From Actinostola sp. cb2023 (lineage: Eukaryota; Cnidaria; Anthozoa; Actiniaria; Actinostolidae): a stretch of 64,000 bases of DNA. The notes below the pieces were generated by a model that was not told where the DNA came from, ran no database searches, and was given only the letters and a program-made list of their open reading frames with translations. A program made the translations under genes and the position numbers. Positions 42,713 to 53,160 of the stretch are shown here, one piece after another (positions within the stretch are counted from its first letter, which is position 1; each line of letters begins with the position of its first letter). The DNA is taken from positions 248,001-312,000 of the forward strand of contig JAUJYZ010000435.1 in the NCBI GenBank assembly GCA_033675265.1. Reading direction: 5' to 3'.

Positions 42713-43745
42713 TGACTATAGGTGTGCAAGGTATGATACCTGACTATAGGTTTGCAAGGTATGATAACTGACTATAGGTGTGCAAGGTATGATACCTGGC
42801 TATAGGTGTGCAAGGTATGATACCTGACTATAGGTGTGCAGGGTATGATAAATGACTATAGGTGTGCAAGGTATGATACCTGACTATAGGTGTGCAAGGT
42901 ATGATACCTGACTATAGGTGTGCAAGGTATGATACCTGACTATAGGTATGCAGGGTATGATACCTAACTATAGGTGTGCAAGGTATGATACCTGACTATA
43001 GGTGTGCAAGGTATGATACCTGACTATAGGTGTGCAAGGTATGATACCTGGCTATAGGTGTGCAAGGTATGATACCTGACTATAGGTGTGCAAGGTATGA
43101 TAAATGACTATAGGTGTGCAAGGTATGATACCTGACTATAGGTGTGCAAGGTATGATACCTGACTATAGGTGTGCAAGGTATGATACCTGACTATAGGTA
43201 TGCAGGGTATGATACCTAACTATAGGTGTGCAAGGTATGATACCTGACTATAGGTGTGCAAGGTATGATACCTGACTATAGGTGTGCAAGGTATGATACC
43301 TGACTATAGGTGTGCAAGGTATGATACCTGACTATAGGTGTGCAAGATATGATACCTGACTATAGGTATGCAGGGTATGATACCTAACTATAGGTGTGCA
43401 AGGTATGATACCTGACTATAGGTGTGCAAGGTATGATACTTGACTATAGGTATGCAGGGTATGATACCTAACTATAGGTGTGCAAGGTATGATACCTGAC
43501 TATAGGTGTGCAAGGTATGATACCTGACTATAGGTGTGCAGGGTATAATACATGACTATAGGTGTGTAAGGTATAATACCTGACTGTAGGTGTGCAAGGT
43601 ATGATACCCGACTATAGGTGTGCAAGGTATGATACCCGACTATAGGTATGCAGGGTATGATACCCAACTATGGGTGTGCAGGGTATGATACCTAACTATG
43701 GGTGTACAAGGTATGATACTAATTCAAGGTGTACAAGATACACGA
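42713..43745. repeat. 28-bp minisatellite (intron 4)
   Basis: About 37 copies of a 28-bp unit, TGACTATAGGTGTGCAAGG with TATGATACC. A super-unit containing ATGCAGGG recurs. Each unit contains CAAG|GTATGA, a fair 5' splice-site match. It degrades towards 43745. Confidence 0.95.
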
Positions 43746-43892
43746 CTATGGGTGTGTATCATACCACAGGTGCCAGAGTCCTCTCTGTGTTTGAATTACG
43801 TTAATAAATGCTTGCGTTACTAATTCAATTTCATTGGTATAATGCAGTTTGTTATTAATACTCAGTCAGATACTATTGTAACCCAGTATTAA

Positions 43893-45582
43893 CCCATGGA
43901 ATCCTGAGCTATTTTGAGGTTTTTAGCGATTTTCTGGACCTAATGAAGTCGTAGGAAAGTTTGATTCCATATAAGGGGTTTCCATGGATATCTTGACAGT
44001 TCTGAAACCCTGAGGGCTCAAGTTGTCAGATGATCTTTCTCTCGTGGCCGAGTCTCTAGGCTGGCAGTTTCTCTGCCTCCAGAAGGCCTATTTTGCATTT
44101 TAGAGTTATTTATTGCCATTGGTAGAGGCCGTTCTCCCTAAAAAATCCAGGGGTGAGATGCGATTTCACGAATATATAATAATTTAACATTAGCTATTTA
44201 GTTTATTTTTAGCTTTACATACACAACCCCACAAGCGGCAACGTTTTAATTACTATCGTGTTGAAATAAAAGTTATTGCAGTGTAGTGTAGTGCATATGT
44301 AGTGTAGTGTAGTGTGTTGTATTGTATTTTATTATACGACGCACGGTTTTCGAGTGCAAATACAAGCCTTTTCAAGTGCAAATATACAGCGTTATTCAAT
44401 GGGTGTTATTACACTGTTCGCAAACCGGTTTGCCGAACCAGTTTTATTTTCATTGGAAAAAGAAAACACACTAAAAAACGATAGAAAAGTACTTCTAAAG
44501 GAAATAGGGAAACACACAACAACTTTTTATTGAAATCTTTGTAGAAAATAAGACAAAAACAACAATCTTTTTGGTGAAAAAAAAGCCGAGAAAAGCCAGC
44601 GAAAAATCTCTTCGGCATGAGCGCGCGCTCGATGGCGCATCGATTGCGTGATAGCACGCGCATTCACAAACAAAACACAAAATCAACTTTTGTACCCTAA
44701 CAAATAAGCGTTTTTTGGTTAATTTTGTTGTCGTATAATAAACAATTTATTACAGTTAGAGTTGTGTAATACGGCTGGACATTTTTACTCGTCTATTTGC
44801 ATTTTGACTCGCCTATGGCTCGTCAAAATACGGCAAGACTCGTAAAAATATCCAGCCATATTACACAACTCTAACTGTAATAACCTATATGTATTGTAGT
44901 GTGTTAAGGAATTCCAAAATGGCAGACTCAAAGTGAAATCATCTCTCCGATCGTTCTGTTGTGGATTCCAGGACCTATTAAGGCAGTTTTGGCGACTTTC
45001 GACTTGTAAAGAACGTAACTGGTGCAATGTTTTGCCTGTAGGTTCGGGTGGTAAAATACTTTTAAAAAACTCCATAAAGCTGGAAATTGCTGCCTGCCAC
45101 TCTCACATTTTCCCATGATTACCTAGCATGCTTATCGGTCGTGTGTTTAAAAAAAACAGTGAGCTTGAAATACTTGAATTGAAATGGTAGCTGTTGCTCG
45201 GCGAGTTAAGGAAGAGACAGAAAAATTCAAGAATATACCAAGAAGAGAGATGGAAGTTTGCTGAGAAAGGGGCGTTTTCTTTCACAATGATGTATTTTGG
45301 AAGAAAATCAAAGTCCAATTTTGCAAATTTTCATGGTTGTTAAATGACGTCAAAAACACACATTTTTGATTTCTATGAAAAACAAATTGAACTAATGCCC
45401 AGTAGGACCTGTAAGTCAGTTTACTTGAGGTTAAATTTTGAAAGAGTTATCTAGTTATCACTAATAACTGGCCATGAGATCGATGTTTTACGAAAATTCA
45501 GAAAGTTTGAATTTTTCAAAGCAGTATCGATGTTTGCAGCCGGTTTCGGACAGTGTTGGAGTCAATGGGGGAAGGGAATGGG
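43893..45582. mobile_element. old TTAA-flanked element of the same family, inverted and interrupted (copy D)
   Basis: TTAA at 43889-43892 and 45583-45586. Termini begin CCCAT rather than CCCTTT. Many blocks match the inverse of copies A-C (GATATCTTGACAGTTCTGA, CAAAATGGCAGACTCAAAGT, GGCCATGAGATCGATGTTTT) at much lower identity. About 0.75 kb near 44155-44905 is an insertion that has its own hairpin (TTACAGTTAGAGTTGTGTAA and its inverse) and a GTAGTGTAGTG array. Confidence 0.75.
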
Positions 45583-45803
45583 TTAATATCAGCTGTCAAT
45601 GCAAGTCAATTTACCTTGTTATTTCTAATGACTAAGGAAACAGTCAGAATATGATTACGTTCTGCCATGATTGGAATTGAATCAGTATTAAGCTCAAGCA
45701 TTTTTTAACGTTCAAAGAGTGTGAGGACTCAATATTTATAGACATTGAACATGCTGCTGACATTCCCTATAAATGAATGTAAATGAGATCCTTTTTTTAA
45801 TAG

Positions 45804-45908
45804 TTTACAGTGCATGTCAAAGATAAGAGTGAAGAAGGACTCTACAACTTGTACTTTCACAACTGTGCTAATTACCTGACCAAGACTCAAGTAACAGTGG
45901 ATATCCAG
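45804..45908 (+). CDS. GPR107-like exon 5: conserved lumenal block
   Basis: 35 codons, phase 0 at both ends, between CTTTTTTTAATAG and GATATCCAG|GTATAG. The product has FTVHVKDKSEEGLYNLYFHN, then C, ANYLTKTQ and VTVDIQ. It matches the FxxxxxxxxxEGxYxLxFHxC block of GPR107/108, the best conserved part of the lumenal domain. The last 18 bases plus the donor are repeated in the minisatellite that follows. Confidence 0.9.
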
Positions 45909-48900
45909 GTATAGTATATCCAGGTAGATATCCAGGTGGATAAGGTTCATCTGTATGAACTACTGACTATATTATTATAGTAACAGTGGATATCCAGGTA
46001 CATGTAAATAAGGTTCATCTAAAAGTATATTCCAGTGAATATCCAGGTACATGTAGATAAGGTTCATCTGTATGAACTACTGACTATAGTAACAATGGAT
46101 ATCCAGGTAGATAAGGTTCATCTGTAGGAACTACTGACTATAGTAACAGTGGATATCCAGGTAGATAAGGTTCATTTGTAGGAACTACTGACTATAGTAA
46201 CAGTGGATATCCAGGCAGGTAGATAAGGTTCATCTGTAGGAACTACTGACTATAGTAACAGTGGATATCCAGGCAGGTACATTTGTAGATAAGGTTCATC
46301 TGTAGGAACTACTGACTGTAGTAACAGTGGATATCCAGGTAGATAAGGTTCATCTGTATGAACTACTGACTATAGTAACAGTGGATATCCAGGTAGATAA
46401 GGTTCATCTGTATGAACTACTGACTATAGTAACAATGAATATCCAGGTAGATACATGTAAGGTTCATCTGTATGAACTACTGACTATAGGTAATAGTGGA
46501 TATCCAGGTAGATAAGGTTCATCTGTATGAACTACTGACTATAGTAACAATGGATATCCAGGTAGATAAGAACTACTGACTATAATAACAGTGGATATCC
46601 AGGTAGATAAGGCTCATCTGTATGAACTACTGACTATAGTAACAATGGATATCCAGGTAGATACATGTAAGGTTCATCTGTATGAACTACTGACTATAGT
46701 AATAGTGGATATCCAGGTAGATAAGGTTCATCTGTATGAACTACTGACTATAGTAACAATGGATATCCAGGTAGATAAGGTTCATCTAGATCTGTATGAA
46801 CTACTGACTATAGTAATAGTGGATATCCAGGTAGATAAGGTTCATCTGTATGAACTACTGACTATAGTAATAGTGGATATCCAGGTAGATAAGGTTCATC
46901 TGTAGGAACTACTGACTATAGTAACAGTGGATATCCAGATAGATAAGGTTCATCTGTAGGAACTACTGACTATAGCAACAGTGGATATCCAGGTAGATAA
47001 GGTTCATCTGTATGAACTACTGACTATAGTAACAGTGGATATCCAGGTAGATAAGGATCATCTGTATGAACTACTGACTATAGTAACAGTGGATATCCAG
47101 GTAGATAAGGTTCATCTGTATGAACTACTGACTATAGTAACAATGAATATCCAGGTAGATAAGGTTCATCTGTAGAAACTACTGACTATAGTAACAGTGG
47201 ATATCCAGGTAGATAAGGCTCATCTGTATGAACTACTGACTATAGTAACAATGGATATCCAGGTAGATAAGGTTCATCTGTATGAACTACTGACTATAGT
47301 AATAGTGGATATCCAGGTAGATAAGGCTCATCTGTATGAACTACTGACTATAGTAACAATGGATATCCAGGTAGATACATGTAAGGTTCATCTGTATGAA
47401 CTACTGACTATAGTAATAGTGGATATCCAGGTAGATAAGGTTCATCTGTATGAACTACTGACTATAGTAACAATGGATATCCAGGTAGATAAGGTTCATC
47501 TAGATCTGTATGAACTACCGACTATAGTAATAGTGGATATCCAGGTAGATAAGGTTCATCTGTATGAACTACTGACTATAGTAATAGTGGATATCCAGGT
47601 AGATAAGGTTCATCTGTAGGAACTACTGACTATAGTAACAGTGGATATCCAGATAGATAAGGTTCATCTGTAGGAACTACTGACTATAGTAACAGTGGAT
47701 ATCCAGGTAGATAAGGTTCATCTGTATGAACTACTGACTATAGTAACAGTGGATATCCAGATAGATAAGGTTCATCTGTAGGAACTACTGACTATAGTAA
47801 CAATGGATATCCAGGTAGATAAGGTTCATCTGTATGAACTACTGACTATAGTAACAGTGGATATCCAGGTAGATAAGGTTCATCTGTAGGAACTACTGAC
47901 TATAGTAACAATGGATATCCAGGTAGATAAGGTTCATCTGTATGAACTACTGACTATAGTAACAGTGGATATCCAGGCAGGTAGATAAGGTTCATCTGTA
48001 GGAACTACTGACTATAGTAACAGTGGATATCCAGGTAGATAAGGCTCATCTGTATGAACTACTGACTATAGTAACAATGGATATCCAGGTAGATAAGGTT
48101 CATCTGTATGAACTACTGACTATAGTAATAGTGGATATCCAGGTAGATAAGGCTCATCTGTATGAACTACTGACTATAGTAACAATGGATATCCAGGTAG
48201 ATACATGTAAGGTTCATCTGTATGAACTACTGACTATAGTAATAGTGGATATCCAGGTAGATAAGGTTCATCTGTATGAACTACTGACTATAGTAACAAT
48301 GGATATCCAGGTAGATAAGGTTCATCTAGATCTGTATGAACTACCGACTATAGTAATAGTGGATATCCAGGTAGATAAGGTTCATCTGTATGAACTACTG
48401 ACTATAGTAATAGTGGATATCCAGGTAGATAAGGTTCATCTGTAGGAACTACTGACTATAGTAACAGTGGATATCCAGATAGATAAGGTTCATCTGTAGG
48501 AACTACTGACTATAGTAACAGTGGATATCCAGGTAGATAAGGTTCATCTGTATGAACTACTGACTATAGTAACAGTGGATATCCAGGTAGATAAGGTTCA
48601 TCTGTAGGAACTACTGACTATAGTAACAATGGATATCCAGGTAGATAAGGTTCATCTGTATGAACTACTGACTATAGTAACAGTGGATATCCAGGCAGGT
48701 AGATAAGGTTCATCTGTAGGAAATACTGACTATAGTAACAATGGATATCCAGGTAGATAAGGTTCATCTGTATGAACTACTGACTATAGTAACAGTGGAT
48801 ATCCAGGCAGGTAGATAAGGTTCATCTGTAGGAACTACTGACTATAGTAACAGTGGATATCCAGGTAGATAAGGTTCATCTGTAGGAACTACTGACTATA

Positions 48901-48915
48901 GTAACAATGGATATC
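45890..48915. repeat. 54-bp minisatellite derived from the exon 5 end and 5' splice site
   Basis: About 55 copies of a 54-bp unit containing AGTAACAGTGGATATCCAGG then TAGATAAGGTTCATCTG and TATGAACTACTGACTAT. The first 22 bases (through CCAGGTA) are the same as the end of exon 5 and its donor. Because 54 is a multiple of 3, long frames stay open through it (VTVDIQVDKVHLYELLTI), but an in-frame TAG directly after the real donor separates exon 5 from them. The stretch 47197-47619 is repeated at 48023-48445. Confidence 0.95.
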
Positions 48916-48945
48916 GGGGGTTTTCTTACTTGTTTACTCTTTTAG

Positions 48946-48993
48946 GTTAAGATAATAGAGAAAAATGCAAACAACTACTTATCAGCTGGAGAG
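48946..48993 (+). CDS. GPR107-like exon 6: end of the lumenal domain
   Basis: 16 codons, phase 0 at both ends, between TGTTTACTCTTTTAG and GGAGAG|GTAAGA. The product VKIIEKNANNYLSAGE matches the I-x-E-K-N-x-x-x-Y-L-S-A-G-E signature just before the first membrane helix of GPR107/108. It starts 30 bp after the end of the 54-bp array. Confidence 0.9.
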
Positions 48994-49372
48994 GTAAGAA
49001 TGTGTTCTTCATTCTACCGTGAGTATGTTAATCTTGAGTTTAACTGTAACAATAGTGTGCCATGTTACTTTACAAAGTAAAAAATAATATAAAATGGTAA
49101 AAAATTGACACACAATGTACATGTAAGGTCTATCTGACTGTACATGTATGATAGATATATGGTCCTACAATGAGGTTATATATTAATCTAATACCCCATT
49201 CACACCAAACCTTGTTTAGTTAATCTAGGTTTATTCTCGCTTCTCTAATTCGAGGGCATTTAGTTTCACAAGAATCAAACTACCTGGAATTTATACTGTG
49301 CAACATAAAGGACAGTTTACTAGCAGTTTTGTGCCAAAAGTTCTGTTGGAACCATACTGAATTGGCTTTATT

Positions 49373-51231
49373 ACTCGGGCCCTTCCGAAGGAAGCCCGAG
49401 TTATAAAATACAAATTCTTTTTATTTTTTTCATGGTCATAGAATGCGAAGTATTTGATCGTATCGAGTTTCAAGATTACTCCTGAAGCAGATAAGGGAAG
49501 ACAAACGACACACAGGACTCAAGTAGATTTGAATCTTAGTTTTGAAAGCAGCTGTAAATCTTGAAGCTATCGAAAGGTCAGGATTCTAGTTCGCTATGTC
49601 ATGTTTGTTATTAGGCGACATTGTACCCCAGAGTAGGCCTTTTGTTGCTAATTGTAATAGTACGTGTACAGTTATGTCCTTGAGTATTTATAATTGAACT
49701 CACGACCAGTGATGTAACTACATCTAATACGGAAAGCTATATGTACAGAAGTCATGCAAACAGTCGAGGCAGTCGAGACTGAAAAGCAAGCCATCGAAAC
49801 GCATACGCTTACTACATACCAGATACGCATACTCTAAATCTTCCTCGAGCGTTTTCGAAAGGAATCGTAAAAATCGTACTTCAAAACTACATCAAAGCAT
49901 TGAAGGCGAGCAAGGTCAATGCGGTTCGTAAATCGAGATCGTACATAGCCCTTCATCAGACATATAGTCTCCCTCGTCACGCAACTGTCAGTCATCATCA
50001 GGTCTCTCCTCACGCAACTGACATTGTTTTTAAATAGAACCGCCGCGTAGCGCTATTTAAAACAGAATTTCCACGCTCAAAACAGGTCAGTGAACGGCAA
50101 AAATACAATCGAAATCAAAACGTCATTAGATTTCAGGGATCTGTTACAGAAGAAGACGCTCAATGAGCGTATAGTCGGGTATTTAATATGACAATGATAG
50201 TTGCATGACGAGAAAGATTATTTGTATCGATGAGTATCGATAAAGATCTTCGATTGTTCGAAGACGTATATCATACGTTTTCAAACGTACTTGAGGTCAC
50301 TTGTTGCATATTGATGGCGCCAGAAACGGGTACCCCGTTGAGATGACGAAGGCCTAAGCATCAACCAAACATCAGTACGCAATTCGCACTCTTAGTATTT
50401 GTTTCTTTTTCAAACAGTTATAATCTATCAACACACCATGAAGAAGAGAGAAGGAGTCTTCCAGTATAAGGTCTGGGAAATCTTCACTTCACTAAATCTA
50501 TTTTCTGAATGCGGACGTCCGACAAAACTAACTTTCGGCTCCAAGCAGATGTATTGTTTTTTTTTAGGCCGAATATTTTCACTCTGATTTTGACTAAAAT
50601 GATATCAGAAAAGCATCACAAGAACGAGAAGAAAGAAGTTCGCTATTGGTACTTTCTTCTTGCTGTTCTGCCTTGAACAATTAAGAAAACCATTCCGAAC
50701 AATTGATGTAATCGATTTGAAAGTGCATTAAATAGCAAATTCGATGGAAAATCAAAGGCTTTAATATAAAGTCGTGAAAATTTCGGGTTTTCCAAAAAGC
50801 CTGTTGATCAGAGCAGATACTAAGACCTAAGCCATCGTCTTCGACGACTAGAAGTGAAAGAAGTAGTTGATCTGGCCAAAAGGTAAATTATGTTGTATTC
50901 AAGACAAGCCATCCACAGTTCTTCTTAAATACGCTCTCACATACAAACCACATACGCCGATTCGTGTGGGCCAACTCTAAAAGATGTTCAGCGTTTTCGA
51001 CTGGGCCTTTACACGACTGAACTCATCAAAATTAAAGCAAATCATCTATTGAACTCTAAGTCAAAACGTAATCAAATGAACTCAAACTCAAAAGCAAATC
51101 AAATGAACTCCACACATATATACATATTCTCCCTCGTCAAGCAACTATGAGTCATTGTCAGGTCTTTTGATCCTCACGCAACTGACATTGTCCTTATCAT
51201 AAGCCCGAGTATACGCTCATTGAGCGTCTTG
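49373..51231 (+). mobile_element. Helentron-like element in the 3' LTR
   Basis: It interrupts the LTR between CTTTATT and CAACTT. The intact 5' LTR reads straight through, so the empty site is known and lies at a TT. The left end is ACTCGGGCCCTTCCGAAGG with an inverted GCCCGAGT. The right end is GCCCGAGTATACGCTCATTG followed by AGCGTCTTG, that is, an inverted copy of the left tip followed by a hairpin. This asymmetric layout and the T-T target fit Helentrons. Another terminus of the same family lies inverted at 50153-50180, so the element is composite. No Rep/helicase protein is present. Confidence 0.55.
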
Positions 51232-51245
51232 TTCAACTTAAAACC

Positions 51246-51983
51246 CATGCTCGAGAATCCAGCTGTGCTCTTCGGCGTGGGCTCGGAAATCGCCCCGCCA
51301 GAAGAACCGCTGGAGAACTTACCTGCTAAAATGACTTCTGGGGCGTGAGACAATGCTGGCTTCTGATTGACCCTATTTTTTGTCACAAAAAAATAGGGCC
51401 AATCAGAGCTCAGCCATGTTTTCATTCATTAAAACGGACGCTGTTGGCAAAAATCAGTGTTGACAGCTAATGAAAGGACTGTTGAAAGATGGATCCAAGA
51501 GATCAAAGTTGTTTACAAGATATTTAAAAATATTTATGCACTTCAGTCATTTCCTGCACGGTTCATAGTCAGACAGACATTCATAGAAAATCGAAGCGAT
51601 GTTTTTACGATAAAAGTTTGAATATCAACTGACATTGCCGGAGTTAGACGACAGAGAAATCCTGAACATGCCTGAACGGCAAAAGACGTGTTCAGATTTT
51701 TTTTTTCTGGAAGTTTTGGTTGGAGATGACAAGTACCTACGTTACCTTGTGCGAGCAGAGTCTTCTTTTGACCTCCTTCCCAACAGAGGGAGAGCGAGGT
51801 CAAAAGAAGACTTACCTTACAAGCTGTCAAACCGTAATGAGATTATGTCTCCATCCAGGTTGAATTGCGCTCGAGTGCGTATCACGCCCCAGAAGTCGTT
51901 CTAGCAGGCAAGTTCTCCAGCGGTTCTCTGGCGGGGCGATTTCTGAGCCCACGCCGAAGAGCACCGCTGGATTCTCGAGCATG
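51246..51983. mobile_element. hAT-like MITE in the 3' LTR
   Basis: CATGCTCGAGAATCCAGC and a further 90 or so bp (GCTCTTCGGCGTGGGCTC, AAATCGCCCCGCCAGA) are inverted at the two ends. The flanks TTAAAACC and TTTAAACC look like an 8-bp duplication with one change; the other LTR has a single TTAAAACC there. The 8-bp duplication suggests hAT. The interior has no known protein. Confidence 0.7.
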
Positions 51984-52204
51984 CTTTAAACCAGACTATG
52001 TGACAAAACAAAATGGTGGTCACTAAACGAGTACTGTGTCAACAACTGACTAAACGTAACGTGGGCTCGGATGACACAGGCAACCCAAATGTATTTCAAA
52101 GTAAACTGAGTAGTATAAAGTTTATGTCATTCTTCCTTCCTAGAAGTTCAAACTAACAGTTTGCAGGGTTCTACCAACCATAACGAGATGGTTTAACTCG
52201 ATGA

Positions 52205-53160
52205 GTGGAACGTCGGAACTCAGTTGCTTGAACCATTGGAGCTGGATCAGAGAGAGTGGAATGTTGGAGCTCAGTTGCTTGAACCATTGGAGCTGGATCA
52301 GAGAGAGTGGACTGTCGGAACTCAGTTGCTTGAACCATTGGAGCTGGGATCAGAGAGAGTGGAATGTTGGAGCTCAGTTGCTTGAACCATTGGAGCTGGA
52401 TCAGAGAGAGTGGAACGTCGGAACTCAGTTGCTTGAACCATTGGAGCTGGATCAGAGAGAGTGGAATGTTGGAGCTCAGTTGCTTGAACCATTGGAGCTG
52501 GATCAGAGAGAGTGGAATGTTGGAGCTCAGTTGCTTGAACCATTGGAGCTGGATCAGAGAGAGTGGAATGTTGGAGCTCAGTTGCTTGAACCATTGGAGC
52601 TGGATCAGAGAGAGTGGACTGTCGGAACTCAGTTGCTTGAACCATTGGAGCTGGATCAGAGAGAGTGGAATGTTGGAGCTCAGTTGCTTGAACCATTGGA
52701 GCTGGATCAGAGAGAGTGGAACGTCGGAACTCAGTTGCTTGAACCATTGGAGCTGGATCAGAGAGAGTGGAATGTTGGAGCTCAGTTGCTTGAACCATTG
52801 GAGCTGGATCAGAGAGAGTGGAATGTTGGAGCTCAGTTGCTTGAACCATTGGAGCTGGATCAGAGAGAGTGGAATGTCGGAACTCAGTTGCTTGAACCAT
52901 TGGAGTTGGATCAGAGAGAGTGGAATGTCGGAACTCAGTTGCTTGAACCATTGGAGTTGGATCAGAGAGAGTGGACTGTCGGAACTCAGTTGCTTGAACC
53001 ATTGGAGCTGGATCAGAGAGAGTGGAATGTTGGAGCTCAGTTGCTTGAACCATTGGAGCTGGATCAGAGAGAGTGGAATGTCGGAACTCAGTTGCTTGAA
53101 CCATTGGAGCTGGATCAGAGAGAGTGGAATGTTGGAGCTCAGTTGCTTGAGTCGTTGGAT
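52205..53160. repeat. 51-bp minisatellite within the pol 3' end
   Basis: About 18-19 copies of a 51-bp unit (words TTGGAGCTGGATCAGAGAGA, GTGGAATGTTGGAGCTCAGT, TGCTTGAACCA). On the minus strand it encodes a 17-residue repeat, ATELQHSTLSDPAPMVQ. An extra G near 52346 shifts the frame in the third unit from the left and ends pol early. Confidence 0.95.

Noticed and set aside
46327..48445. Repeat protein VTVDIQVDKVHLYELLTI as a possible host protein
   Set aside because: The frame is open only because the unit is 54 bp. It is separated from exon 5 by an in-frame stop and lies within an intron whose neighbouring exons join in phase.
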